A DNA stretch of 64,000 nucleotides, taken from positions 62,001-126,000 of the forward strand of contig NZ_JAIUGX010000009.1 of assembly GCF_020164785.1 (NCBI RefSeq), read 5' to 3'. This DNA comes from Mesorhizobium sp. ES1-1 (lineage in GTDB: Bacteria > Pseudomonadota > Alphaproteobacteria > Rhizobiales > Rhizobiaceae). The notes under the pieces are model-generated. The model did no database searches. It was not told the origin of the DNA and saw only the letters and a program-made list of their open reading frames with translations. The translations under genes and the position numbers were made by a program. Positions 50,852 through 59,603 of the stretch are shown here, piece by piece (the stretch's first letter is position 1; every line of letters begins with the position of its first letter).

Positions 50852-52378
50852 ATGGCGTTGGCGGCGAAATTACAGCTACGACAGTCACAGTCGCTGGTGA
50901 TGACGCCGCAACTGATGCAATCGATAAGGCTGCTGCAGTTCACCCATGTCGAACTCGAGCATTTCATCGACGAGGAAATCGAGCGCAACCCGCTGCTGGA
51001 GCGGGCCGAACCGCAGGACGACGCGGCAAGCGACCAGGCGCAGAAGACGGAGGCGGAGCCGCGCGCCACCGAGGATGGCGACTGGTTCGACAACGAAGCC
51101 CAGTGGAGCTCCGAAGCGATCTCCGAAAAGCTCGACACGTCGCTGGAGAACCTTTTTCCAGACGATCCCGGGACAAGCGAGCGGCTCGGGCCCGACCTTA
51201 CGGCGCAATGGAAATCGGCGTCCGGCAATGGCGCGGCCTCCTCGTCGGAGGGCTTCGAGGCCGGCGACATGGCGGCAGCGTCAATCACCTTGCGCGACCA
51301 TGTCGGAGAACAGGTGGCGCTTGCCTTCGCCGATCCGGCGGAGCGCCTGATCGCCGCCGATCTGGCCGACAGCCTCGATGAAACCGGCTATCTGCGCGCC
51401 GACCTGGCCGAGATCGCCGCTCGCCTCGGCACCGATGCCGCTACGGTGGGCAAGGTGCTGGATGTATGCCAGACCTTCGAGCCGGCCGGCCTGTTCGCAC
51501 GCGACCTGGCCGAATGCCTGTCTCTCCAGCTTGCCGTGCGTGACCGGCTCGACCCGGCCATGAAGGCTCTTGTCGCCAATCTGGAACTGTTGGCGCGGCG
51601 CGATTTCCATACGTTGAAACGGATTTGCGGTGTCGACGAAGAGGATCTGCTGGACATGTTGGCCGAGATCCGGGCGCTCGATCCCCGGCCGGGCATGGCG
51701 TTCTCGGCGGGCGCCAGCGATGCGATCGTCGCCGATGTCGAGGTGCGCGCGGCCAATGACGGCAGCTGGACGGTCGAGCTCAATGCCGAAACGCTGCCGC
51801 GCGTGTTGGTCGACCATATCTATTTCGCCCAGGTCACGCCCCAGGCGAAGAATCAGGCGGAGAAGGATTTCCTGGCCGAGTGCCTGCAGAACGCCAATTG
51901 GTTGACGCGCAGCCTCGACCAGCGGGCAAAGACCATCCTCAAGGTCGCCTCGGAGATCGTGCGCCAGCAGGACGCCTTCCTCGTCCATGGCGTGCGCCAG
52001 TTGAAGCCGCTCAACTTGCGCACGGTAGCCGACGCCATCGGCATGCACGAATCGACGGTCAGCCGGGTCACCGCCAACAAATACATGCTCACGCCGCGCG
52101 GCGTGTTCGAACTGCGCTATTTTTTCACCGCTTCGATCGCCGCGTCGGGCGGTGGCGATGCGCATTCCTCGGAAGCCGTGCGCGACCGCATCAAGCAGAT
52201 GATCGACGAGGAGAAATCCGCCGACGTGCTTTCCGACGATGCTATCGTCGACATGCTGCGCGAGAGTGGGATCGACATCGCCAGGCGCACGGTCGCCAAG
52301 TACCGGGAAGGCATGAATATTCCCTCATCGGTGCAGCGCAGGCGCGAGAAACGGGCGCTCGCCAGCGCCGGTCGGTGA
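50852..52378 (+). CDS. rpoN: RNA polymerase sigma-54 factor
   Basis: 508 residues. Region I is the Gln/Leu-rich start (LQLRQSQSLVMTPQLMQSIR, LLQFTHVELEHFIDEEIERN). An acidic region II and the core-binding region III follow. The C-terminal helix-turn-helix (TVADAIGMHESTVSRVTANK) and the RpoN box (ARRTVAKYREGMNIPSS) recognise -24/-12 promoters. It directs nitrogen, nif/fix and transport genes with enhancer-binding activators. It is followed by hpf and ptsN, the classical gene order. Confidence 0.98.
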   Translation: MALAAKLQLRQSQSLVMTPQLMQSIRLLQFTHVELEHFIDEEIERNPLLERAEPQDDAASDQAQKTEAEPRATEDGDWFDNEAQWSSEAISEKLDTSLENLFPDDPGTSERLGPDLTAQWKSASGNGAASSSEGFEAGDMAAASITLRDHVGEQVALAFADPAERLIAADLADSLDETGYLRADLAEIAARLGTDAATVGKVLDVCQTFEPAGLFARDLAECLSLQLAVRDRLDPAMKALVANLELLARRDFHTLKRICGVDEEDLLDMLAEIRALDPRPGMAFSAGASDAIVADVEVRAANDGSWTVELNAETLPRVLVDHIYFAQVTPQAKNQAEKDFLAECLQNANWLTRSLDQRAKTILKVASEIVRQQDAFLVHGVRQLKPLNLRTVADAIGMHESTVSRVTANKYMLTPRGVFELRYFFTASIAASGGGDAHSSEAVRDRIKQMIDEEKSADVLSDDAIVDMLRESGIDIARRTVAKYREGMNIPSSVQRRREKRALASAGR

Positions 52379-52621
52379 CGCCGCTGGATTTTCCGCCGGC
52401 CCGGCGCTTCATTGACAAGCCATGGTGAAGTGGCTAGAAGCCCGCCCGCATGAGATCGGCCAGATACCTGCGTGCGGATGGTCCGTCACAAAAGCGGCTT
52501 TTAATCAACCGGAAAGTTCGGATTTAAATCGGCGTGATTGACGCCGCGAAGCTTGTGCGCACGGACCACGAGTATAAACTCCGGCCAGTTTGAAGCCTGA
52601 GCAAGGAAGGTCAGTTTTCAG

Positions 52622-53206
52622 ATGAATCTGCGCATATCGGGAAAACACATGGATATCGGTGATGCGTTCCGGACACGCATCAACGATCGTGTCGGCGAGG
52701 CGATCGGAAAATATTTCGATCGCGGCTTTGCCGGGCACGTCACTGTCGTCAAATCGGGTTCGCGCTATTCGGCCGATTGCATGATCCGGCTCGATTCCGG
52801 CGCTTCCCTGCAGGCCACCGGCGACGCCCAGGAACCCACGCTTGCCTTCGAGGCAGCGGCCGATCGCCTGGAGACCCGGCTTCGCCGCTACAAGCGCCGA
52901 CTGAAATCTCACAATTCCGGTGCCGCCAATAGCGAGCCGACCGATATTGCCTACACGGTGATGGCGCCGCTGGCGGATGACGACGAGGAGATCCCGGAGG
53001 ATTTCGCGCCGGCCATCGTCGCCGAATCAACCATGGTTCTGAAGACCATGTCGGTGGCGTCGGCGGTCATCGAACTCGACACCAAGGACAGCCCTGTCCT
53101 GGTCTTCCGCAACGCCGGAAACGAGCATCTCAACATCGTCTATCGCCGGCCCGATGGAAACATCGGCTGGATCGACCCGTCGACGACGAAGGTCGCGCAA
53201 GGCTAA
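52622..53206 (+). CDS. hpf: Ribosome hibernation-promoting factor, long form
   Basis: 194 residues. The N-terminal S30AE domain (MNLRISGKHMDIGDAFRTRI, then HVTVVKSGSRYSADCMIRLD and AADRLETRLRRYKRRLK) binds the 30S decoding centre. The C-terminal dimerisation domain has TMSVASAVIELDTKDSPVLV, FRNAGNEHLNIVYRRPDGNI and GWIDP. The long form creates 100S dimers in stationary phase. Gap to rpoN is 243 bases, so it may have its own promoter. Confidence 0.95.
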   Translation: MNLRISGKHMDIGDAFRTRINDRVGEAIGKYFDRGFAGHVTVVKSGSRYSADCMIRLDSGASLQATGDAQEPTLAFEAAADRLETRLRRYKRRLKSHNSGAANSEPTDIAYTVMAPLADDDEEIPEDFAPAIVAESTMVLKTMSVASAVIELDTKDSPVLVFRNAGNEHLNIVYRRPDGNIGWIDPSTTKVAQG

Positions 53207-53266
53207 AACCCGGCCGCACACGAGGGTGAGGACTGGTGGCGGCAGGCGAACAAGGAATTTTCAAGC

Positions 53267-53731
53267 ATGGATCTGAGCGATCTGATCAACGTTCCGGCGA
53301 TAATGCCGGCGTTGAAGGCGAACTCCAAGAAGCAGCTCCTGCAATTGCTGTCGGAACGGGCAGCGGCGATTTCGGGCATTCCGGAACGCGAGGTGTTCGA
53401 CACCATCTTGCAGCGTGAGCGGCTAGGCTCGACCGGTGTCGGCAACGGCATCGCCATACCGCATGGCAAGCTGGCCGGCGTGAAGCGCATCGCGGGGGTG
53501 TTCGCCCGGCTTGAAACTCCGGTCGATTTCGAAGCACTGGACGACCAGCCTGTCGACTTGGTGTTTCTGTTGCTGGCGCCGGAAGGCGCAGGCGCGGACC
53601 ATCTCAAGGCGCTGTCGCGCATCGCGCGGGTGCTGCGCGATGCCGACACAGTGGCCAAGATCAGGGGTACGCGCGACGCCGTGGCTATCCACGCGCTTTT
53701 GTCGGACACGCAGGCCTCGCACGCGGCCTGA
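53267..53731 (+). CDS. ptsN: PTS-Ntr EIIA component
   Basis: 154 residues of the EIIA-Ntr fold: LKANSKKQLLQLLSERAAAI, REVFDTILQRERLGSTGVGN, the phosphorylated His in GIAIPHGKLAGV, VDLVFLLLAPEGAGADHLKA and RIARVLRD. It takes a phosphate from NPr and regulates metabolism, potassium transport and stress responses through protein contacts. It is the last gene of the cluster, followed directly by a terminator. Confidence 0.96.
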   Translation: MDLSDLINVPAIMPALKANSKKQLLQLLSERAAAISGIPEREVFDTILQRERLGSTGVGNGIAIPHGKLAGVKRIAGVFARLETPVDFEALDDQPVDLVFLLLAPEGAGADHLKALSRIARVLRDADTVAKIRGTRDAVAIHALLSDTQASHAA

Positions 53732-53757
53732 CATCCTCCTTAATTGCGGGCGGTGCG

Positions 53758-53786
53758 GGGCCGCCATGGGCGGCCCTATTCATTTT
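53758..53786 (+). terminator. Rho-independent terminator after ptsN
   Basis: Perfect 8-bp GC stem GGGCCGCC / GGCGGCCC (53758-53765 with 53769-53776), a 3-base loop and a T-rich tail (TATTCATTTT). Confidence 0.8.
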
Positions 53787-53843
53787 AGCTGGCAGTCGGG
53801 ATCTACGCCCAATCGCTCGATGGGCGTCGAGGCTGGCAGGAGC

Positions 53844-54098
53844 TTAGTGAATGGCGACCGTGATCAGGTCGTTTTCCATGGCGCCGGCCAATGCGCGGTC
53901 GCGCGCGTCGGAGAGCAGGATCGGCTGGCCGTTGGCGGCAAACAGCGCCCACAATTGCATGCCGGGCGCGATTTCGCCGAGATTGGGGAACCGGCCGAGC
54001 AGTTCGTCGCTCGTAACCTTGCGTAGATAAGCGACGGAGCCTTCGCCGAGATGTGCGAATTCGCCATTGGTCATGGTGATGTTTTCAGTTCTGGTCAT
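53844..54098 (-). CDS. DUF1150 protein
   Basis: 84 residues from the ATG at 54098, preceded by a perfect AGGAGG. It matches the DUF1150 pattern (FAHLGEGSVAYLRKVTSDEL, then FPNLGEIAPGMQLWALFAAN and GQPILLSDARDRALA). The family is usually encoded with small heat-shock proteins in Alphaproteobacteria and has no known activity. It follows hsp20 by 64 bases on the same strand and is probably induced together with it by heat. Confidence 0.88.
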   Translation of the reverse strand: MTRTENITMTNGEFAHLGEGSVAYLRKVTSDELLGRFPNLGEIAPGMQLWALFAANGQPILLSDARDRALAGAMENDLITVAIH

Positions 54099-54162
54099 TT
54101 CAAGCCTCCTTGACGCGAGGACGCCGCTCAGGGCCATCCCGCATTAGAGCCATCGGCAAAGC

Positions 54163-54588
54163 TCAGTCTTTCACCGATATGTTTATTTTCCGTACCAGCC
54201 GTTCGGACTCCGGCCGATCGAGATCGATCGACAAAAGGCCGTTCTTCAGCTCCGCCGCGATCACCCGCATGCCGTCTGCCAGCACGAAACAGCGCTGGAA
54301 CTGGCGCGCGGCGATGCCGCGGTGAAGAAATTCGCGCTCGGTATCGTCGGTCTGGCGACCTCGCACGACCAGCTGGTTTTCCTCCGTGGTGACATCGAGA
54401 TCGCTTTCGGCGAAACCGGCGACGGCCAGCGTGATGCGCAGCCTTTCACTGTTGCCGTCGACGCCGCTGAGGCGTTCGATGTTGTAGGGAGGATAGCTGT
54501 CGCCGGACTTCGCCAGGCGTTCCAGCGTCTTTTCCATGGCATCGAAACCAAGGAGAAGCGGACTGGAAAAGGGCGTCATTCGGCTCAT
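54163..54588 (-). CDS. Small heat-shock protein, Hsp20/IbpA class
   Basis: 141 residues from the ATG at 54588. The N-terminal SPLLLGFDAMEKTLERL and YPPYNIERL precede the alpha-crystallin domain (RITLAVAGFAESDLDVTTEE, NQLVVRGRQ, FLHRGIAARQFQRCFVLADG) and the ELKNGLLSIDLDRPE strand. It binds unfolding proteins without ATP. The leader carries an RpoH-like promoter and a ROSE-like thermometer. It pairs with DUF1150. Confidence 0.95.
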   Translation of the reverse strand: MSRMTPFSSPLLLGFDAMEKTLERLAKSGDSYPPYNIERLSGVDGNSERLRITLAVAGFAESDLDVTTEENQLVVRGRQTDDTEREFLHRGIAARQFQRCFVLADGMRVIAAELKNGLLSIDLDRPESERLVRKINISVKD

Positions 54589-54650
54589 GTTACACTGTCC
54601 TCTCAAGAGCGACATAAAGTGGAAAAACCCAGATGGCATTTTTCCCGATG
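54589..54650 (-). promoter_or_regulatory. ROSE-like RNA thermometer in the hsp20 leader
   Basis: On the minus strand the leader forms two hairpins. One uses GGAAAAA and TTTTTCC arms (54639-54645 with 54621-54627). The other, GTCGCTCTTGAGAGGAC (54597-54613), hides the Shine-Dalgarno AGAGGA and leaves a bulged G opposite it. The TCGCT half matches the ROSE signature U(U/C)GCU facing the Shine-Dalgarno, as known from rhizobial small heat-shock genes. Confidence 0.7.
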
Positions 54651-54656
54651 GCCCTG

Positions 54657-54685
54657 ATATGGTCCGCCCCGCGACCAAGTTCAAG
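54657..54685 (-). promoter_or_regulatory. RpoH-type promoter of hsp20
   Basis: On the minus strand, CTTGAA (54685-54680), a 17-base spacer and CCATAT (54662-54657). This is a full match to the alphaproteobacterial RpoH pattern, with a predicted leader of about 60 bases. Confidence 0.75.
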
Positions 54686-54731
54686 CCGTCAGAACACCCG
54701 CCCAAAAAGACTCGCCCAGCAAGGAAATGAA

Positions 54732-55673
54732 ATGCCCCAACCTCGCAAGATCATCATCGACACGGACCCCGGCCAGGATGACGCCGTCGCCATTCTGCTG
54801 GCGCTCGGCAGCGCCGAACTGGACATTGTCGGCATATCGGTCGTCGCCGGCAACGTGCCTTTGAAACTGACCGAGAAGAATGCCCGCAAGATCTGCGAAC
54901 TGGCCGGCCGGCCGGATATCGATGTCTATGCAGGAGCCATCCGGCCGCTGATACGCGAATTGGTCACCGCCGAGGAAGTGCATGGCAAAACAGGTCTGAA
55001 CGGGCCGCAACTGCCCGAGCCGACGATGAAGCTGCAGGAGCAGTATGCGGTCGATTTCATCGTCGAGACGTTGATGAAGGAAGAGAGTGGCACCATCACG
55101 CTCTGCGCGCTCGGGCCGCTCACCAATGTCGCGCTGGCGATGATCCGCGAACCGCGGATCGCATCGCGCATCAAGGAAATCGTTTTGATGGGCGGAGGTT
55201 TCTTCGAAGGCGGCAACGTTACGCCGGCTGCCGAATTCAACATCTATGTCGATCCGCATGCCGCCGATATCGTGCTGAAATCCGGCGTTCCGATCGTGAT
55301 GATGCCGCTCGACGTCACCCACAAGGCGCTGACCACCGCCAAACGCACGCAGGCGTTTCGGGCGCTGGGCACCAAGGTGGGCCTGGCGACCGCCGATATG
55401 CTGGAATTCTTCGAGCGTTTCGACGAGGAAAAATACGGCACCGATGGCGGGCCGCTGCACGACCCCTGCGTCATCGCCTATCTGCTGAAGCCCGACTTGT
55501 TCAAGGGTCGTAGCTGCAATGTCAGCGTGGAAACCGCCTCGGAACTGACCATGGGCATGACGGTGATCGACTGGTGGGGCGTGACCAAGCGGCCGAAGAA
55601 CGCGATGGTGATGCGCGACATCGACCATGACGGGTTCTTCGCCCTGCTGGTGGAGAGGCTGGGGCGGCTTTAG
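54732..55673 (+). CDS. Nucleoside hydrolase (inosine-uridine preferring family)
   Basis: 313 residues from the ATG at 54732 (AAGGAA upstream). The calcium-binding N-terminal motif is IIIDTDPGQDDAVAILLAL. LCALGPLTNVALA, EIVLMGGGFFEGGNVTPAAE and FNIYVDPHAADIVL follow, then HDPCVIAYLL (active-site His-Asp). It splits ribonucleosides into base and ribose. A ribokinase gene 1.3 kb away could use the ribose released. Confidence 0.94.
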   Translation: MPQPRKIIIDTDPGQDDAVAILLALGSAELDIVGISVVAGNVPLKLTEKNARKICELAGRPDIDVYAGAIRPLIRELVTAEEVHGKTGLNGPQLPEPTMKLQEQYAVDFIVETLMKEESGTITLCALGPLTNVALAMIREPRIASRIKEIVLMGGGFFEGGNVTPAAEFNIYVDPHAADIVLKSGVPIVMMPLDVTHKALTTAKRTQAFRALGTKVGLATADMLEFFERFDEEKYGTDGGPLHDPCVIAYLLKPDLFKGRSCNVSVETASELTMGMTVIDWWGVTKRPKNAMVMRDIDHDGFFALLVERLGRL

Positions 55674-55733
55674 TTTTTGCTTCGATGCGGACTGTCCACT
55701 GCTGTGCTGTCTGGATGGCCCGCACTCAGCTGT

Positions 55734-56108
55734 TCAATCGAGGGCCAGTCGAAAGGTGTCGGTTCCGTTCTTGTGGTGTTGCCGTTCGATCGTCACTTCC
55801 GATCCGATGACGTGCGGTGTATCCAGTTCGCCGTCGACAAAAATCAGGGCATTGTCGTTAAGACGGATACCATACTGGTAATAAAGCCCGCGGCCGGAAA
55901 CGGCCCTGGGGGCCACGGGCATAGGCGTAGCGTTTTCAACGATGCCCTCAATGCGTTGGGTGCCGACAACGGGATTGTTCTGGTCCATCACAATCGGGAT
56001 CAGTGCCGCCAGAGGCAGTGCGCAGAAAAGGGCGACGCCTACAACCGCCTCGCGATATTCGGCTTGAATCAGCAACAAGCGGCTTTTGACAGAAAATCCT
56101 GTCGCCAT
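55734..56108 (-). CDS. Hypothetical membrane protein, second of a paralogous pair
   Basis: 124 residues with one membrane helix (about 23-40, VVGVALFCALPLAALIPIV) and a periplasmic beta-rich domain ending in DTPHVIGSEVTIERQHH. The last motif recurs in the upstream neighbour as RPHIIGSDVTIERVTR, so the two are probably a tandem duplication. It starts 3 bases after the neighbour's stop, so both are translated from one message. No family is recognised. Confidence 0.65.
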   Translation of the reverse strand: MATGFSVKSRLLLIQAEYREAVVGVALFCALPLAALIPIVMDQNNPVVGTQRIEGIVENATPMPVAPRAVSGRGLYYQYGIRLNDNALIFVDGELDTPHVIGSEVTIERQHHKNGTDTFRLALD

Positions 56109-56111
56109 ATC

Positions 56112-56456
56112 TCACTCGGGAAACCTGTAAAAGACGAAGCCGTTGTCGCGTGTGACGCGTTCGATGGTAACGTCTGAGCCGATTATATGCGGCCGGTCGT
56201 CGCCGATGACTACAGACGAGCCATCATGGAGAAAAACCACATAGAGCATGTACTTACCGTCTCTCGATTGGGCACTTTTGACGGTTGCGCTCATGGCACT
56301 GACGGACCGGATAGGAATCGCGTCGTTGGTCGAGCTGTTTGCGGCCAACATGAGCATGATCACAACCGCACCGACGAACAGGATTACGCCAGGCGCATCC
56401 CTCTTGCATCCATCCCAAGTCCAATAACCAGGCATCATCCCCTCAATGCCGATCAT
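56112..56456 (-). CDS. Hypothetical membrane protein, first of a paralogous pair
   Basis: About 114 residues from the ATG at 56456; ATGs at 56438 and 56435 have a GAGGGG closer by and are alternatives. One membrane helix (GVILFVGAVVIMLMLAANS) is followed by a periplasmic domain with YMLYVVFLHDGSSVVIGDDR and the shared PHIIGSDVTIER motif. The frame extends upstream to 56516 without a good start. Function is unknown. Confidence 0.6.
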   Translation of the reverse strand: MIGIEGMMPGYWTWDGCKRDAPGVILFVGAVVIMLMLAANSSTNDAIPIRSVSAMSATVKSAQSRDGKYMLYVVFLHDGSSVVIGDDRPHIIGSDVTIERVTRDNGFVFYRFPE

Positions 56457-56594
56457 GTGGTGCGAGGAAACTTGGGTTTCAAGAAAGGAAGGGTAGCTAC
56501 GGAACCGCGAAACCAATTTGTACGTCCCCGCCCACCTTGGACGTGTGGCCCACCACGGGATTTCCGGCTCCGCGCGCAGCAGTCGGAATGGCTC

Positions 56595-56879
56595 TTACCG
56601 CTCTCTCGGTTGATAGAGAGACGCACGGTGCTCCATGACCTGCTTGTAAACCGGGGCAATGTCCAGCGGGCCGAACACCGTCTCGCTCGCCTTGATCCAT
56701 GGTTGTCTGCCTTGATGGACATCCATGTTGTCGACGGCGAAGATCACCGCATCCTCCAGTTTCCACCAGGGTTGCGCGTGCAGTTCAGGCGCGTCAAAAC
56801 TCTCGAGGGTCGACGGGTGGACATCGCTTGGCAACCAAACCAGGACGGCCGCTGCTTGCAGCGGAATGTCTTGCGGCAT
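56595..56879 (-). CDS. Hypothetical protein
   Basis: 94 residues with an AAGGGAG ribosome binding site six bases before the ATG at 56879. It is soluble and has no signal segment. Features include AAVLVWLPSDVHPSTLESFD, QPWWKLEDAVIFAVDNMDVH and an aromatic-rich middle. I recognise no family. The strong ribosome binding site supports a real gene. Confidence 0.6.
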   Translation of the reverse strand: MPQDIPLQAAAVLVWLPSDVHPSTLESFDAPELHAQPWWKLEDAVIFAVDNMDVHQGRQPWIKASETVFGPLDIAPVYKQVMEHRASLYQPRER

Positions 56880-56965
56880 CGAAAACTCCCTTAACTCTAC
56901 GCCTTCCAGTTACGAAGTCGAAGCGACGCTTGCAAGGTTGGGCGGCATCCGAGCATCGGGCGTCC

Positions 56966-57871
56966 TCAGCGGGCTTGCGAAAGGGCCTGATCGACATCCT
57001 TGGCCAGCGGAATGGCTGGCTGGGCGCCGGGTTTCAGGCAGGCCAGCGACCCCGCGGTGGCGGCGCGCGCGAGCGCGTCCTCGAGCGCGAGCCCCGACGC
57101 CAGACCGGCGGCGAAATAACCACAGAACGTATCGCCGGCGCCGACCGTGTCGACTGGGGTGATCTGCATCGCCGCAGCAGTCAGGAAATCGTCCGGCGTC
57201 GCCGCCATTACACCATCGCCGCCGAGTGTGACGACGATCGTGCGTCCGGTCCGCCCGGCGTAATCGCGCATCCGCGCCGCACGGTCGCTGCCCTTCAGCG
57301 ACATCGCCTCGGCATAGAGGTCGAACTCGGTTTCGTTAGCGACCGCGTAGTCGGCCTTGCCGAGGAAGCCAGCCGCGTCGCCTTGGAAAGGCGCCGTGTT
57401 GAGCACGGTGATCGCGCCGGCCTCTCTAGCCTGGTCGAGCGCGGCCTCGACGGTCGCCATTGGAATTTCGTGCTGCAGGAGCACGACGTCGCCCTTCTTC
57501 AAGAAGGTCTTGGAAAGGTCGCCGGGCACGACGGACGCGTTGGAGCCGGGGACCACGGCGATGATGTTCTCCCCGTCGGCACCGACCATGATCAACGCCG
57601 TACCGGTCGAGGCGAAAGTCTCGCCGACGCCCGACAGGTCGACCTTGGCCTCGCGCAGCAATGCCAGCGCTTCATTGGCGAAGCTATCGCGGCCGACCGC
57701 GCCGACCATGCGGACGGGTACGTCGGCGCGTGCCGCCGCCAGCGCCTGGTTGGCGCCCTTGCCGCCGGGCGCGGTGGCGAAGCTCGAGCCGCCCACTGTC
57801 TCGCCGGGACTCGGCAAGCGGTCGACATTGGCGATGAGGTCGAGGTTGATCGAGCCGATGACAATGATCAA
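56966..57871 (-). CDS. rbsK: Ribokinase (PfkB family)
   Basis: 301 residues. N-terminal IGSINLDLIANVDRLPSPGE and GGKGANQALAAARA (substrate loop), a VVTLGGDGVM strand, and the C-terminal DTVGAGDTFCGYFAAGL with the catalytic Asp and anion hole. It phosphorylates ribose to ribose 5-phosphate. The nucleoside hydrolase nearby could supply ribose. No ribose ABC transporter is in the window, so another sugar is possible. Confidence 0.88.
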   Translation of the reverse strand: MIIVIGSINLDLIANVDRLPSPGETVGGSSFATAPGGKGANQALAAARADVPVRMVGAVGRDSFANEALALLREAKVDLSGVGETFASTGTALIMVGADGENIIAVVPGSNASVVPGDLSKTFLKKGDVVLLQHEIPMATVEAALDQAREAGAITVLNTAPFQGDAAGFLGKADYAVANETEFDLYAEAMSLKGSDRAARMRDYAGRTGRTIVVTLGGDGVMAATPDDFLTAAAMQITPVDTVGAGDTFCGYFAAGLASGLALEDALARAATAGSLACLKPGAQPAIPLAKDVDQALSQAR

Positions 57872-58023
57872 GGAATGCCTCCCGTGGAACAGACAGGGAA
57901 GCTATCCTGTAAGGTCTTCGGGTTCCAGAGCGGTCTGTTTGATCAAATGCCGCGTTCGGGCCAGGCGGCATCATTTGGTGCCGATGGGGAAGCGCCGGCG
58001 AAGAGCTTCGCCGTACCGAGCCA

Positions 58024-58902
58024 TCAGGAGGCGACTTGCCCCGCTTCCCAGCCCAGTATGGCGCGCTTGCGTGTCAGGCCCCAATGATAGCCGGTGAGGT
58101 CGCCGGACTTGCCGATGGCGCGATGGCAGGGAACGACGAAGGACAGCGGGTTGGCACCGTTGGCGGCGCCGACAGCGCGGCTGGCACCGGGCGCTCCGAT
58201 GCTGGCGGCGATCGAGGAATAGGTGCGAGCCTTGCCCATAGGAATTTCGAGCAATGCCTCCCAGACGCGGACCTGGAAGTCCGTGCCGATCATGACGACA
58301 TGCAGCGGCTGGTCGTGGCGCCACAAGGCCGGATTGAAAATGCGCGCGGCATGCGGCCCTGTCGCCGCCATGTCCTCGACATAGCGGGCGTTCGGCCAGC
58401 GGCTCGACATGTCGGCAAAGGCATCGCGCTCCTCGCCCGGGTCGCTGAAGGCAAGGCCGGCGAGTCCACGGTCGGTGGCCATGATCAGGGCGGTGCCGAA
58501 GGGCGAAGGATGGTACCCGTAGCGGATGGTAAGGCCCGCACCGCGCGTCTTGTAGTCGCCGGGCGACATCGCCTCGTGGGTGACGAACAGGTCATGCAAC
58601 CGGCCGGGGCCGGACATGCCCAATTCGAGGGAGGTTTCGAGCAGCGGCAAGCCGGAATCGAGCAGCCTTCGCGCATGGTCGAGCGTCACTGCCTGCAGGA
58701 ACGCCTTGGGCGACAGGCCGGCCCAGCGGGTGAACAGCTTCTGAAGGCCGGTCGGCGTCTCGCCGACCTCTTCGGCCAGATCTTCCAGGGACGGCTGATC
58801 GCGATAGTCGAGGCTGATCTTTTCGATGGCTCGGCGCACGATCTCGTAGTCGCTGCCTTGCGGCGTGATGTCCTTCTTGAGGACTGCGGTCTGTGGGCTC
58901 AT
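58024..58902 (-). CDS. Ada-like bifunctional regulator and O6-methylguanine-DNA methyltransferase
   Basis: 292 residues. An AraC-type helix-turn-helix region (about 20-120, SLEDLAEEVGETPTGLQKLF, then DHARRLLDSGLPLLETSLEL) precedes a methyltransferase domain. That domain has the nucleophilic Cys in SFVVPCHRAIG and the IGAPGASRAVGAANGANPLS and GYHWGLTRKRAIL segments. Compared with E. coli Ada, the N-terminal zinc domain with Cys38 is missing. It removes methyl groups from guanine and may activate repair genes. nth is close by on the other strand. Confidence 0.9.
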   Translation of the reverse strand: MSPQTAVLKKDITPQGSDYEIVRRAIEKISLDYRDQPSLEDLAEEVGETPTGLQKLFTRWAGLSPKAFLQAVTLDHARRLLDSGLPLLETSLELGMSGPGRLHDLFVTHEAMSPGDYKTRGAGLTIRYGYHPSPFGTALIMATDRGLAGLAFSDPGEERDAFADMSSRWPNARYVEDMAATGPHAARIFNPALWRHDQPLHVVMIGTDFQVRVWEALLEIPMGKARTYSSIAASIGAPGASRAVGAANGANPLSFVVPCHRAIGKSGDLTGYHWGLTRKRAILGWEAGQVAS

Positions 58903-59086
58903 GGGATTGTCTCCTTGGCCGCAATATCGTCCCTTCGAGCGGCCGTCGCCACCCGAAACTTACCTTTATGCGGCGTATTCCCGGGGAGCTGGGTTGCCAG
59001 CCGAGGAGCCGGGTGCCGAGGCCAATCCGACGTGTTCAGCCGGCGATCGCTGGCCGCCAACGGTCAGGGCTTGCGACGGGGACGAC

Positions 59087-59581
59087 TCAGCGCGCCTTCG
59101 CCGTCGCCAACGCTCGCGAAAAGGCGGTGGCGAAGCTCTCGCGAGACTCCGGGTCGAGGAAAGTCCCGATCGGCACATTGCGGCCTTGGCCCTCTACCGT
59201 CATCCTGGTGATGCCGATCTCGGCGTGGCGGGCCACCGAGAATTTCGTCCAGAAAGGATTGAAGCGATGCGCTTCCGATTTCCCGGACGGAGCTGTCTTG
59301 CGGATATCCAGGCTGGTTCGCGACACCGACACTTCCTCGCGGGCGCGGGCAGCGCGATAGTTGGCGCGGAAGGCGATGTAGACCGCGATTACGTCCAGGC
59401 CGAAGAACCCGAATACCGGCCAGGCGCCACGTGACAGGAAAAACGCGCCCGTCACCAGCCAGCCGAACAGCAGCGCACCCATCAACAGGGCAAAGCCGGT
59501 CCTGCCCAGCGACCGGTGCGGCGTCAGCAACGCCTGGAAGAAAGGTTCGTCGGCCTGGAAAGAGGCGTTTGTGTCGCTCAT
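59087..59581 (-). CDS. DUF2244 membrane protein
   Basis: 164 residues. Two membrane helices (about 25-70, FALLMGALLFGWLVTGAFFL and FGFFGLDVIAVYIAFR) with a cytoplasmic C-terminal domain (VSVSRTSLDIRKT, then FNPFWTKFSV and ARHAEIGITRMTVEGQGRNV). It fits DUF2244, a family found beside cytochrome oxidase genes or nth in Alphaproteobacteria, with no known function. It is divergent from nth with 22 bases between starts. Confidence 0.85.
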   Translation of the reverse strand: MSDTNASFQADEPFFQALLTPHRSLGRTGFALLMGALLFGWLVTGAFFLSRGAWPVFGFFGLDVIAVYIAFRANYRAARAREEVSVSRTSLDIRKTAPSGKSEAHRFNPFWTKFSVARHAEIGITRMTVEGQGRNVPIGTFLDPESRESFATAFSRALATAKAR

Positions 59582-59603
59582 GAGGGGATATTATAGGAAG
59601 GAA

